22,349 nucleotides of DNA, taken from DAOTUB01 sp034437455. GTDB taxonomy: Bacteria; Chloroflexota; Anaerolineae; B4-G1. Positions 1 through 7,302 of this stretch are shown here, one piece after another. The translations under genes were made by a program, and so were the position numbers. The stretch's first letter is position 1, and the number at the start of each line of letters is the position of its first letter. The stretch covers positions 1 through 22,349 of the forward strand of contig DAOTUB010000306.1 of NCBI GenBank assembly GCA_034437455.1, in the 5' to 3' direction. The notes beneath the pieces were generated by a model, which was given only the letters and a program-made list of their open reading frames with translations, had not been told where the DNA came from and made no database searches.

Positions 1-1
1 C

Positions 2-1477
2 ATCGGGCGCGTCGAGCACATCGCCCAGATGGGCACGCTGGTAACCGACTTTAACCTGATCAAGTCCGGCACGCTGCACCGCGCCAACGGCGGCTACATC
101 CTCATTGATGCCCGCCAGCTCCTGCTACAGCCCTACGCCTGGGATGGCCTCAAGCGCATCCTCCGCGCCCGCGAGATACGCATCGAATCGCTCAGCCAGA
201 CATTGAGCATGGTCAGCACCGTCTCGTTGGAACCAGAGCCGATTCCCCTGGACGTCAAGGTGATCCTGATCGGCGAGCGCCTGCTGTACTACCTGCTCCA
301 CAGACACGATCCCGATTTCAGCGAGTTGTTCAAGGTCCAGGTTGATTTCAGCGAGCGGATCCCGCGGACCCCGGAGATCAATCGGTTGTATGCCCGTCGG
401 ATCGCCACGATGGCCCGCGGAGAGGAATTGCGTCCCTTCCATCAAGAGGCCGTCGCGCGGATCATCGACCACAGCGCGCGCCTCGCGGGCGACGCCGAGA
501 GACTTTCCTCGCACTCGCTGAGCATCGCCGACCTGCTGCGAGAGGCGGACTATTGGGCCGGCGAGGCCGGAAACGGATCCGTGACCGCAGACGACGTACA
601 GCGAACGATTGAGGCACAAATTCACCGCGCCGACCGGGTGCGAGAGCGCGTCCAGGAGCAGATCGAGCGGGAGACGATCCTGATCGATACGACCGGAGAG
701 CGTGTGGGGCAGGTCAATGGGCTTTCGGTGCTCGCGCTGGGCAACTTTGCCTTTGGGCAGCCCAGCCGCATCACCGCCCGTGTCCGTCTGGGCAAGGGCA
801 AAGTGGTGGACATCGAACGCGAGGTCGAACTGGGCGGGCCGATCCACTCCAAGGGCGTGCTTATTCTTTCGAGCTTTCTCGGCGCCCGCTATGCCTCCGA
901 ACACCCGCTATCCCTCTCGGCGAGCTTGGTGTTCGAGCAATCCTACGGCGGCGTGGAGGGAGACAGCGCCTCGCTGGCGGAATTGTGCGCCCTGCTCTCA
1001 GCGCTGGCAAACAAATCCATCAAACAATCGCTGGCAGTGACCGGCTCGGTCAACCAGCACGGTGAGGTGCAGCCCATCGGCGGCGTCAACGAGAAAATCG
1101 AAGGGTTTTTTGACGTCTGCAAGACCCGCGGGCTGACAGGCGAGCAGGGAGTGCTGATCCCGACCGCCAACGTGAAGCACCTCATGCTGCGCCAGGACGT
1201 CGTCGAGGCCGTGGAGCAGGCCGAGTTCCACGTCTACGCTGTGCAGACGGTCGATCAGGGCATCGAACTGCTGACCGGCATCCCGGCCGGAGAGCAGGAC
1301 GAAGAGGGAAATTTCTCCGAGGGGAGCATCAATCAACTCGTCGAAACCCGGCTCATCGAATTGGCAGAAAAGCAACGAGCATTCGCCGAAGGTCCCGAAG
1401 AAACAAAAAAAGAATCGGAAGCAGCAAATGCCGATGATGCCGATAGCGAGAAGGAAGGCGGGGATGGAAAAGTATGA
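2..1477 (+). CDS. Lon-family AAA+ protease, C-terminal part (5' end outside window)
   Basis: The reading frame is open from base 2, so the gene starts upstream and only about 491 C-terminal residues are visible. The first part is the end of the AAA+ module of the LonB-like (AAA_32) type, with the characteristic HRANGGYILIDAR stretch. The second half is a Lon proteolytic domain. Its catalytic serine lies in GVEGDSASLAE (codon 965-967) and its lysine in GGVNEKIEGF (codon 1094-1096). They are 43 residues apart, the spacing known for the Lon Ser-Lys dyad. The tail after about base 1300 is acidic and rich in Glu and Lys, probably disordered. The family degrades misfolded or regulatory proteins in the cytoplasm using ATP. 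The end overlaps the universal stress gene by 14 bases, which suggests a stress-related operon. Walker A lies outside the window and cannot be checked. Confidence 0.93.
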   Translation: MGRVEHIAQMGTLVTDFNLIKSGTLHRANGGYILIDARQLLLQPYAWDGLKRILRAREIRIESLSQTLSMVSTVSLEPEPIPLDVKVILIGERLLYYLLHRHDPDFSELFKVQVDFSERIPRTPEINRLYARRIATMARGEELRPFHQEAVARIIDHSARLAGDAERLSSHSLSIADLLREADYWAGEAGNGSVTADDVQRTIEAQIHRADRVRERVQEQIERETILIDTTGERVGQVNGLSVLALGNFAFGQPSRITARVRLGKGKVVDIEREVELGGPIHSKGVLILSSFLGARYASEHPLSLSASLVFEQSYGGVEGDSASLAELCALLSALANKSIKQSLAVTGSVNQHGEVQPIGGVNEKIEGFFDVCKTRGLTGEQGVLIPTANVKHLMLRQDVVEAVEQAEFHVYAVQTVDQGIELLTGIPAGEQDEEGNFSEGSINQLVETRLIELAEKQRAFAEGPEETKKESEAANADDADSEKEGGDGKV

Positions 1478-2306
1478 TGACGAATTGACGATCCGACGTA
1501 TTCTGGTAGCGTTGGATGGCTCGCACCACAGCATGGCGGCGCTGAAGGCTGCGGTCGAGCTGGCCAGCAGCCTGGAGGCGGTGTTGCAGGGACTTTTCGT
1601 CGAGGATGTCAATCTTTTGCGAGTGGCGGGATTGCCGGAGGCGCTGGAGATACGGTACCCCTTCACCTCTACCGGGCGGCTGAACCGAGCGCGCATGGAG
1701 CGCCAACTCCGGGCGCAGGCAAATCGGGCGCGCCGGGCGCTGGCCGAGGCCTGCGAGCGAGCACATGTCCAGTGGTCTTTTCGCGTCGCGCGCGGCGACG
1801 TGGCGGCGGAGGTGCTGGAGGCGGCGCTGGAAGCGGATCTGCTCAGCCTGGGAAAGGCAAGCCGACCGATCATCCAACGTGCTCGGATAGGCTCTACGGC
1901 GCGAATGGCAGCGACGCAGGCACCACGCTCTGTGCTTCTGCTTTCGCGCGACGCCGACATCCGTCCCCCGGTCGTGGCCCTTTACGATGGTTCACCCGTT
2001 GCCCAACAGGCTCTGTTGATGGCAGCTCGCCTGGCTCAGCAGAAAGAAGGATACCTGTTCATCCTGATCCTGGCGGATACGCCAGAAACGACGAAACAGT
2101 TGCAAATCCAGGTCTCTAACCAGCTACGCGGTTCAGAGCTTTTGCTCCAGTTTCGGTCACTGATTGGCGACGGCGTAGAAACGCTAATCGATGCGGTGCA
2201 AAGAAAGAAAAGCGGAGTGCTCGTACTGAGTGATACCATCCTGCAATCGGAAGAGATGCAGACACTGCTGGACGAAGTGGATTGCCCGGTGCTGGTGGTG
2301 CGATAG
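1464..2306 (+). CDS. Universal stress protein (UspA) family, probable tandem domains
   Basis: A 280-residue cytoplasmic protein. The N-terminal half opens with the typical UspA strand and helix, RRILVALDGSHHSMAALKAA. The second half repeats the pattern (PPVVALYDGSPVAQQALLMAA) and ends in CPVLVVR, as UspA domains usually do. Two Usp-like folds in one chain fits the length, since single domains are about 140-150 residues. I do not see a clear G-2X-G-9X-G(S/T) ATP-binding motif in either half, so nucleotide binding is doubtful. An ATG at 1428 is also in frame, but the one at 1464 has a purine-rich ribosome site (AAGGAAGGCGGGG) directly upstream and leaves only a 14-base overlap with the Lon gene. 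Translational coupling to the protease is likely. The exact role is unknown. Confidence 0.82.
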   Translation: MEKYDDELTIRRILVALDGSHHSMAALKAAVELASSLEAVLQGLFVEDVNLLRVAGLPEALEIRYPFTSTGRLNRARMERQLRAQANRARRALAEACERAHVQWSFRVARGDVAAEVLEAALEADLLSLGKASRPIIQRARIGSTARMAATQAPRSVLLLSRDADIRPPVVALYDGSPVAQQALLMAARLAQQKEGYLFILILADTPETTKQLQIQVSNQLRGSELLLQFRSLIGDGVETLIDAVQRKKSGVLVLSDTILQSEEMQTLLDEVDCPVLVVR

Positions 2307-2326
2307 GCACGTAACCCGGCAACGAA

Positions 2327-2364
2327 AGAAACCCGGTTTTTGAACCCTCTAAAACCGGGTTTCT
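2327..2364. repeat. CCCGGTTTT palindromic hairpin, copy 1
   Basis: AGAAACCCGGTTTT at 2327-2340 is perfectly complementary to AAAACCGGGTTTCT at 2351-2364 with a 10-base loop, giving a 14-bp stem just after the stress gene. A related imperfect copy lies at 7239-7283, so this looks like a dispersed repeat. The stem and its A/T-rich flanks could also help stop transcription in both directions. Confidence 0.75.
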
Positions 2365-2370
2365 ATCAAA

Positions 2371-2415
2371 TCAAAAAGCTAACCCACCGCAAATATCGCA
2401 GTGGGGGTTCTTTTT
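2371..2415. terminator. Likely bidirectional terminator between convergent genes
   Basis: AACCC (2381-2385) pairs with GGGTT (2405-2409), with further pairs inside across a bulge. The stem is followed by TTTTT at 2411-2415 on the + strand and preceded by AAAAA at 2373-2377, which is a U-tract when read on the - strand. It lies between the stop codons of the convergent stress-protein and bactofilin genes, where a shared terminator is expected. The stem is imperfect, so strength is uncertain. Confidence 0.6.
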
Positions 2416-2444
2416 GTAAGAGCAAGCCAACAACTGTTGGCAGC

Positions 2445-2930
2445 CTACTCTTTCTCTTTCGGCTCCACATCCACGACAGTGGCGCTGGCGAGTTCTGCGG
2501 GCTGCTGCTTCCTCGGTCTGGGAGGCTCGATCATCGGTGGCTCGATGTCGCCGTGCATCGTCGTCTGGCCGCGCAGATAAGCCCCCTCGTTGAGCAACAG
2601 CGAATTGATCGTCAGATCGCCCCACACCCGGCCGGTCTCTAATATCTCCACCATGTTGCCGTTGACGTCGCCCTTGATCGCGCCAGAGATGGAGACGTTG
2701 TTCGCCTTGATGTCGGCGACGATCTTGGCCGCCTCGCCGACGATCAAATTGCCGGTGATGTCAATCGAACCCTCAAAAACGCCATCAATGCGAACCCCGC
2801 CATCAGACTGGATATCGCCCCGGACGTAGGCATTGGGGCCGATGATGGTCTCGATCTTTGAAGAAGGAGCGGCGGTCGCAGCCGTCTCTCGGGGTTTTGG
2901 CTCTTGCTTTTTTTCTCTCCCAAACAACAT
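2445..2930 (-). CDS. Bactofilin family cytoskeletal protein
   Basis: A 161-residue protein with the bactofilin (DUF583) layout. A short charged N-terminal tail of about 25 residues is followed by a central run of short beta-helix rungs from about residue 27 to 125 (GPNAYVRGDIQSDGG, GVFEGSIDITGNLIVGEAA, GAIKGDVNG), then a Pro/Glu-rich tail. Bactofilins polymerise without nucleotides into filaments near the membrane and organise cell shape or wall synthesis. The start is set by a strong ribosome site, AAGGAGG, seven bases before the ATG. The gene has its own promoter (2966-2994) right after the upstream DUF4446 stop codon, so it can be expressed separately from the genes before it. A class A PBP lies a few kb away, but there is no direct link in the sequence. 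Confidence 0.93.
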   Translation of the reverse strand: MLFGREKKQEPKPRETAATAAPSSKIETIIGPNAYVRGDIQSDGGVRIDGVFEGSIDITGNLIVGEAAKIVADIKANNVSISGAIKGDVNGNMVEILETGRVWGDLTINSLLLNEGAYLRGQTTMHGDIEPPMIEPPRPRKQQPAELASATVVDVEPKEKE

Positions 2931-2965
2931 AGTTGTGCCTCCTTAATTGTCTAACTATGGGCCAG

Positions 2966-2994
2966 ATGATACACTAGCATTCAGCTTTTGTCAA
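2966..2994 (-). promoter_or_regulatory. Sigma-70-type promoter for bactofilin gene
   Basis: On the - strand, TTGACA (2989-2994) and TATCAT (2966-2971) are separated by 17 bases. The -35 box begins immediately after the DUF4446 stop codon. Transcription would start about 30 bases before the bactofilin ATG and include its AAGGAGG site. Confidence 0.7.
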
Positions 2995-3486
2995 TCAGGG
3001 TTCCTGCACGATGATCAGGCGAGCCTCCGCCAACGCCTGCTCCTCCTCCTTGGTCAACACCCGGGGCGACAACCATCCCTGGACCGGCTTGGCATAAATA
3101 CGCGTCGCCTCGCGCCCGTAAAGCGCCGAGATCACGACGCCGTTCCCCTCGCCATCGACCAATGCCAGCGCAAAGCTCTGGTCTCCGCCAGTGTCCTCAA
3201 AGGCGCTAAAGCGCACCAGGCCCATCCCCTGCACCGAGTGCGCCAGAGTCGAGTCCACCTGTTCGGCGCGGGCCACCAATCGCTCGGTGCGCGCGTTCGT
3301 CTTGGAAAGCCGCGAGGCCAGGTTTTCCAGCACCGCGTTCGCGCTGGCATCCTCCCCTTCGATAACGACTTCTTCGCGGCGTTCCTGCAACTGGCGCAGC
3401 CGCCCCTGCAAGTCGAGGATCCACACAATGCCGACGACCACCAGAATCGTCAGCGCCAGCGACCAGATCAATAATGCGACGTCCAT
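2995..3486 (-). CDS. DUF4446 family membrane-anchored protein
   Basis: A 163-residue protein. Residues about 4-24 form one hydrophobic membrane anchor. Residues about 25-50 are charged and probably helical or coiled coil. The C-terminal half carries the DUF4446 signature: VRFSAFEDTGGDQSFALAL, then DGEGNGVVISALYGRE and RIYAKPVQGW, and a closing segment with LTKEEEQALAEA. The function of the family is not established. In Firmicutes it is often found near chromosome-partition genes, but no such genes are visible here. The gene follows the DUF2723 gene by 15 bases, and its AAGGAGGGGGG ribosome site fills that gap, so the two are very likely cotranscribed. Confidence 0.85.
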   Translation of the reverse strand: MDVALLIWSLALTILVVVGIVWILDLQGRLRQLQERREEVVIEGEDASANAVLENLASRLSKTNARTERLVARAEQVDSTLAHSVQGMGLVRFSAFEDTGGDQSFALALVDGEGNGVVISALYGREATRIYAKPVQGWLSPRVLTKEEEQALAEARLIIVQEP

Positions 3487-3501
3487 CCCCCCTCCTTATC
3501 T

Positions 3502-5907
3502 CTATTCCACTCGCACCGGCCCCAGGATGACCCGGTCGCCAGCCAAGTCTCCGTACAAGTTTACCACAGGAAGGCGACGAAGGGAAGTCCTCTCATACAT
3601 TCCCACCTCCAGCCAATAGTCGCCTGGAGGCAGGCCATCCGGGAGAACCAGCCGATAGGGATCGGTGAAGGTCTGCCCCGGCAGCCACTTGGGGAACCAT
3701 AGGTAGGTGGGGCAAGCGCCGCCCAGCGGATGATAGTCGTGGCCCAAGACCGGTCGCCCCGCGCTATCCATCAGGTGGATGAAAACTTTGGCGTCGTCGC
3801 GCGGGGAGGCCAACGCGCGCCAGGCGAGGGTCAGGTGGAGCGCGCGCCCGGCGCGGACGACCAATGGCTCCTCCCAGGGAGCCTGGCGTACCTGCCAACC
3901 GGCCCGCGCTCGCGCCCCCATCAGCGCCACCTGGTTATCCAGATTCGCCAGCGCCCGCTCCAACAGCGCCACCGGCGGCGCGTTGGGATTGGGCAACACC
4001 GTGACGGTCGCCAGTTCCGCCGTGATTCCGCCGGTGGATAGAGACAGCTCCGCCCGCCCGCCGGTCAGGTCGGCATAGCCCAGTCGGAGGGGGTAATCTC
4101 CCGGCGGCAAGTTGAAGGGAACCGGCAGTTCATACCGCTCCACCGCCACCTCGCCGGGCAGCCATTGCGTCGTGAGCAGGCGGTTGTCGGTGGTCCAGCG
4201 AGCCTCGACCGGCCCCAGTTGGGCATACGGCATCCAGATATCCTCCAGCGGTTCCGGCGCGCTCTGGTAGAGGGTCAATTCCAGCGGCTCGCCCGCGCGG
4301 ACGGTCGTCGTGGGCAGATCGTAGCCCAGGATGCGAACGCGCTCGTCGGCCCAGATGTCCAGCGAGTTGGACGGCACAGGATCCACCAACGGCAGGGTCA
4401 CGATCCGGTAAAAGGCCCCCTCCGGCGCCAGATGGAACCCCTCGCGCCGCACGGCTTCCTGATCATTCGGCAGGTAAATCGTGCCTTCTTCAATGTATGC
4501 CCAGACCCACTCGGCCCACGTTTTCGCGGTGGAGGCATAGACCGGCTCCACGTCCTCCTCGTCCAGCGCCGCCCCCTGAGTATAGGCGTACACCTTGAGC
4601 GAGGTCAAATGCTCCCAATCGGAGAGCAAGATCGCGCCCTCGCCTCGCCCATCGAATCGCTGATGCACGGCGGCGACCCACTCTTCGGCGGCGGTAAAAT
4701 CGCGCAGGGAGATGCCGCGCGAGAGATTCTGGGCAGCCTGGAGGAAGGGGAAAATGAACAATGAACAATGAATAATGAACAATGACAAGGTGCGTATTGC
4801 GGTCGCTTCGCTTACGTGCGTACTGCGTATTCGTCGGGCGAGGAGATCTGTGAGAGCCAGGACACCGAGGCCGGCGGCGATGGACAGGGCGGCGAAGGGA
4901 AGAAGCAAGTAGGCCATCACGTCCTGGACGGTGTTGAGGGTGAAGAGCAGATGGGTAAGCAGGAATGAGCAGATGAGAATGGCGGGTTTGGGGGCGCGAC
5001 GGATGAGCCAGACGAGGCCCACGACGATGAGGGCGATGACCGGGAGGAGGAACTGGAGCCGCAGGAGGGACCAAAAGACCAGCGCCCGGTCGGGTTGATC
5101 GGCCAGGCCAAAGTGGAAGAGGTTGACCCGCAGCCCTTGCGCGGTGGCATGCCGCCAGAATCCCGCCCAGGTGCGCATGTCTTGAGGGCCGAACAGGACG
5201 TGGGGGCTGCGCAGCGGGTAGTAGAGAAACAGAGTCAGCCCCAGAAGCAGGCAGCCAGTCAACAGCAGCAAAGTTCGCCACCGGCGCAGAATGCGGGGCC
5301 GCACCGCCAGGACAAAGAGGCCGTAGGCCGGAATCCCCATCAGGGTGATGGGATGGTGCGCGGCGGCGAATCCCAGGGTGAGGAAAAAGGCAGCCAGCCA
5401 GCGATCGCGCCCGGCGCGCTGCCAGCGGATCAGAAGCCAGAGGTGCGTGACGGCCAGCGCGGCGCTGACGATGTGCGCGTTGGCGTGAATCGCGTGCTGC
5501 CAGAGATCAGGGGCGGCGGAGAGAGAGAGAGCGGCGAAAGTAGCGGAGTAGGTGGGTACATGAGGAATAAGTGGACGAGACCCCTCCTTCACTCGCTCCC
5601 CAAGATCGCGGACGACGAGATAAACCGCCGTCACCGCCCAGGCGCCCACTGCCGCCGCCAGCAGGTTGGTGCGGAAGGCGATGGTCCCTAGCGGGACGAG
5701 GGTCTGCCAGAGTTTCGCCAGCAGGGTGTAAAAGGCGTAACCCGGCGGGTGGGCGATCCCTCCGATGGCCGGGATGAACTGGTACTCGGAGGGATCGCCA
5801 AAGAGGACGCCAGGGGCGGCGGTGGCAGCGTAGAGAGCAAAGACAACCCCAAAGACGAGGCCGGGAATGAGGTTGCTTCGTGCGAGCCGCCAGTTGCCAG
5901 GGATCAT
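3502..5907 (-). CDS. DUF2723 family polytopic membrane protein
   Basis: An 801-residue protein. The N-terminal half is strongly hydrophobic with about ten predicted membrane segments. It opens with the DUF2723 pattern ALYAATAAPGVLFGDPSEYQ and GIAHPPGYAFYTLLAKLW, which resembles protein O-mannosyltransferase-like (GT-C) enzymes with an acidic residue in the first outer loop. The C-terminal half (from about residue 400) is soluble and beta-rich, with several stretches reading like sugar-binding or Ig-like modules. A GT-C-type transferase or a cell-surface glycosylation role is an inference from the fold; no substrate can be named. Around residues 356-385 the protein is encoded by a low-complexity repeat (see 4753-4840). 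It follows cysC by 23 bases and precedes DUF4446 by 15, indicating one operon. The ribosome site before the ATG is weak. Confidence 0.85.
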   Translation of the reverse strand: MIPGNWRLARSNLIPGLVFGVVFALYAATAAPGVLFGDPSEYQFIPAIGGIAHPPGYAFYTLLAKLWQTLVPLGTIAFRTNLLAAAVGAWAVTAVYLVVRDLGERVKEGSRPLIPHVPTYSATFAALSLSAAPDLWQHAIHANAHIVSAALAVTHLWLLIRWQRAGRDRWLAAFFLTLGFAAAHHPITLMGIPAYGLFVLAVRPRILRRWRTLLLLTGCLLLGLTLFLYYPLRSPHVLFGPQDMRTWAGFWRHATAQGLRVNLFHFGLADQPDRALVFWSLLRLQFLLPVIALIVVGLVWLIRRAPKPAILICSFLLTHLLFTLNTVQDVMAYLLLPFAALSIAAGLGVLALTDLLARRIRSTHVSEATAIRTLSLFIIHCSLFIFPFLQAAQNLSRGISLRDFTAAEEWVAAVHQRFDGRGEGAILLSDWEHLTSLKVYAYTQGAALDEEDVEPVYASTAKTWAEWVWAYIEEGTIYLPNDQEAVRREGFHLAPEGAFYRIVTLPLVDPVPSNSLDIWADERVRILGYDLPTTTVRAGEPLELTLYQSAPEPLEDIWMPYAQLGPVEARWTTDNRLLTTQWLPGEVAVERYELPVPFNLPPGDYPLRLGYADLTGGRAELSLSTGGITAELATVTVLPNPNAPPVALLERALANLDNQVALMGARARAGWQVRQAPWEEPLVVRAGRALHLTLAWRALASPRDDAKVFIHLMDSAGRPVLGHDYHPLGGACPTYLWFPKWLPGQTFTDPYRLVLPDGLPPGDYWLEVGMYERTSLRRLPVVNLYGDLAGDRVILGPVRVE
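4753..4840. repeat. Tandem heptamer plus TGCGTA repeats inside DUF2723 gene
   Basis: Four heptamers AATGAAC/AATGAAC/AATGAAT/AATGAAC cover 4753-4780, with a partial fifth after them. Next comes a GTGCGTA direct repeat (4790-4796 and 4816-4822) with a further TGCGTA at 4824-4829. Such strings look like intergenic repeats, yet here they are read in frame. On the coding strand the heptamers give the hydrophobic peptide SLFIIHCSLFIF, which falls in or at a predicted membrane helix. Confidence 0.8.
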
Positions 5908-5930
5908 CAGAAGGTCCAGTCAGGCGCGCC

Positions 5931-6473
5931 TCACGCCGCGACCGAGATGTATCCGTGCTCCTCCAGGTAGCCGATGACCTTTGCCACGCTCTCCTCCACC
6001 GTCTCCTGGGCGGTGTGGCAGATGATCTCGGGATTTTCGGGGGCTTCGTAAGGAGCCGATACGCCGGTAAAGTTCGGTACTTCTCCGGCAAAGGCTTTGA
6101 CATACCAGCCCTTTACGTCGCGCTCGGCGCAGACCTCCACCGGGCACTCGACGTAGACCTCGATGAATTCGCCAATCTCCTCGCGGGTCTTGGCCCGCCG
6201 CGCGCGATAGGGAGAGATGAACGAGCAGAGGACAGCCACGCCGTTGCGGGTGAGCAACTTGGCCACGAACGTCACTCGCTCGATATTCTTGTCTCGATCT
6301 TCTTTGCTAAAGCCCAGGTCGCGGGTCAAGCTCTGGCGCACGATGTCGCCGTCCAGACGCTCGACTTTCAGGCCCCGGTCGCGCAAGGCCTGCGCCAGCG
6401 GTTTTGCAATGGCGGTCTTTCCCGACCCCGAAAGGCCGGTGAACCATAGAGCGAATCCTTTTTGATCGTACAA
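5931..6473 (-). CDS. cysC: Adenylyl-sulfate (APS) kinase
   Basis: A 180-residue protein, the usual length of a stand-alone APS kinase, which converts APS and ATP to PAPS in the cytoplasm. The P-loop GLSGSGKT is at residues 13-20. Family motifs follow: LDGDIVRQSLTRDLGFS, FISPYRARRAKTRE, and the late loop KGWYVKAFAGEVPNFTGVSAPYE. The start codon is TTG, with AAGGAG ten bases upstream. No ATP sulfurylase, PAPS reductase or other sulfate-assimilation gene is nearby. Instead it leads a probable operon with a DUF2723 membrane protein and lies 66 bases after tsaC. PAPS is also the donor for sulfation of sugars and other molecules, so a role in surface modification is conceivable, but that is inference. 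Confidence 0.93.
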   Translation of the reverse strand: MYDQKGFALWFTGLSGSGKTAIAKPLAQALRDRGLKVERLDGDIVRQSLTRDLGFSKEDRDKNIERVTFVAKLLTRNGVAVLCSFISPYRARRAKTREEIGEFIEVYVECPVEVCAERDVKGWYVKAFAGEVPNFTGVSAPYEAPENPEIICHTAQETVEESVAKVIGYLEEHGYISVAA

Positions 6474-6495
6474 CGTTCTGTGACTCCTTTGTGTC

Positions 6496-6545
6496 GGTAT
6501 GTTGGTATATTGGTAGATTGTATCGATCTCTGACCCAATCTACCA
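6496..6545. repeat. Tandem octamers and inverted repeat between tsaC and cysC
   Basis: Three octamers GGTATGTT, GGTATATT and GGTAGATT lie end to end at 6496-6519. The last one also forms a 10-bp perfect inverted repeat: TGGTAGATTG (6511-6520) with CAATCTACCA (6536-6545), loop 15 bases. The right arm overlaps the end of tsaC and its stop codon. There is no U-tract after the hairpin, so it is not a standard terminator. Confidence 0.7.
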
Positions 6546-7160
6546 TCCCACGACAGCGCGTAAATCCGCTTCCGCGATAGCTCCGCGCCGCAGCAGCACC
6601 GGAGGCGAGACGGAACAATCAAGGATCGTGGACGGAACACCCCCTGGACAGGGGCCGCCGTCGAGAATCAGATCTATACGTCCCCCCAACTGCTCCTCGA
6701 CCTCCTGAGCAGTTCTGGGGCTGGGCTGGCCCGAGATGTTGGCGCTGGTGACCGCCAACACGCCCCCCGCCTCCCGGATGAGCTGGCGCGCCAATGATAG
6801 ATCGGGGATGCGCGTGGCTACCGTGGGACGCGGGCTGATCGCATCGGACACGATCTCGGTCTTGGGCAACACCAACGTCAACGCTCCGGGCCAAAAGCGC
6901 GCGAGCAGTGGTTTGAACTGGCCAGGAAGCGTGGCGACGCGGCTCAATTGGTCAGCATCGGACAATAAGAGCGGAATAGGCAAGTCGGATGGGCGCCGCT
7001 TGACCTGGTACAAACGGAGCACAGCATCCACGTTCCACGGCAGCGCCGCCACGCCATAGACGGTATCGGTGGGGAAAGCGACCAGGCTGCCCGCTTCTAG
7101 CGCCTCAGCAGCGCGGGCGATATTCGCATCAGTGGCAAGCAAGACCTCACATGACATCAT
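6540..7160 (-). CDS. tsaC: L-threonylcarbamoyladenylate synthase (Sua5/YciO/YrdC family)
   Basis: A 206-residue single-domain YrdC protein. It makes threonylcarbamoyl-AMP from threonine, bicarbonate and ATP, the first step of t6A modification of tRNAs that read ANN codons. Visible signatures are AFPTDTVYGVAALPWN (about residues 29-44), the basic motif YQVKRRPSDLPIPLLL, RFWPGALTLVLP, and AVTSANISGQPSP. The length matches the short TsaC form without the Sua5 extension, although the GRIDLILDGGPCPGGVPSTILD segment is typical of both. The gene opens with two ATG codons and has no clear ribosome site. Its -10 box ends only nine bases before the first ATG (see the promoter at 7170-7198), so the message is probably leaderless. 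It diverges from the PBP gene. Confidence 0.93.
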   Translation of the reverse strand: MMSCEVLLATDANIARAAEALEAGSLVAFPTDTVYGVAALPWNVDAVLRLYQVKRRPSDLPIPLLLSDADQLSRVATLPGQFKPLLARFWPGALTLVLPKTEIVSDAISPRPTVATRIPDLSLARQLIREAGGVLAVTSANISGQPSPRTAQEVEEQLGGRIDLILDGGPCPGGVPSTILDCSVSPPVLLRRGAIAEADLRAVVGW

Positions 7161-7169
7161 CGGCGCAAA

Positions 7170-7198
7170 AGTGTAACACGGTTTGGAATCGGTGTCAA
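7170..7198 (-). promoter_or_regulatory. Sigma-70-type promoter for tsaC (near-leaderless)
   Basis: On the - strand TTGACA (7193-7198) and TACACT (7170-7175) are 17 bases apart. The -10 box ends nine bases from the first ATG of tsaC, so a start six to eight bases downstream would leave a 5' leader of about 0-3 bases. Confidence 0.68.
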
Positions 7199-7199
7199 C

Positions 7200-7228
7200 T
7201 TGCCAATCTGCCCGCCTTCTGGTACGAT
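7200..7228 (+). promoter_or_regulatory. Candidate promoter for the PBP gene
   Basis: TTGCCA (7200-7205) and TACGAT (7223-7228) are 17 bases apart. The -35 box lies one base from the tsaC -35 box on the other strand, so the two promoters are back to back. The -10 match is only moderate. The transcript would carry a leader of about 70 bases with the hairpin at 7239-7283. Confidence 0.5.
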
Positions 7229-7238
7229 GTAGATACCG

Positions 7239-7283
7239 AGAAGCCCGGTTTTCTCGCAGTAAAGAACCAAAAACCGGGGTTCT
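7239..7283. repeat. CCCGGTTTT palindromic hairpin, copy 2, in PBP leader
   Basis: AGAAGCCCGGTTTT (7239-7252) pairs with AAAACCGGGGTTCT (7270-7283) in 13 of 14 positions, loop 17 bases. It differs from the copy at 2327-2364 by one base in each arm and by its loop. It ends eight bases before the ribosome site of the PBP gene, so it would fold in that mRNA's leader. Confidence 0.72.
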
Positions 7284-7302
7284 GAATCGAGAAGGAGTTG
7301 GA

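Noticed and set aside
125..904. Long open frame on the - strand opposite the Lon gene
   Set aside because: It is antisense to a clear Lon protease domain, has no recognisable domain, and is typical of a GC-rich shadow frame.
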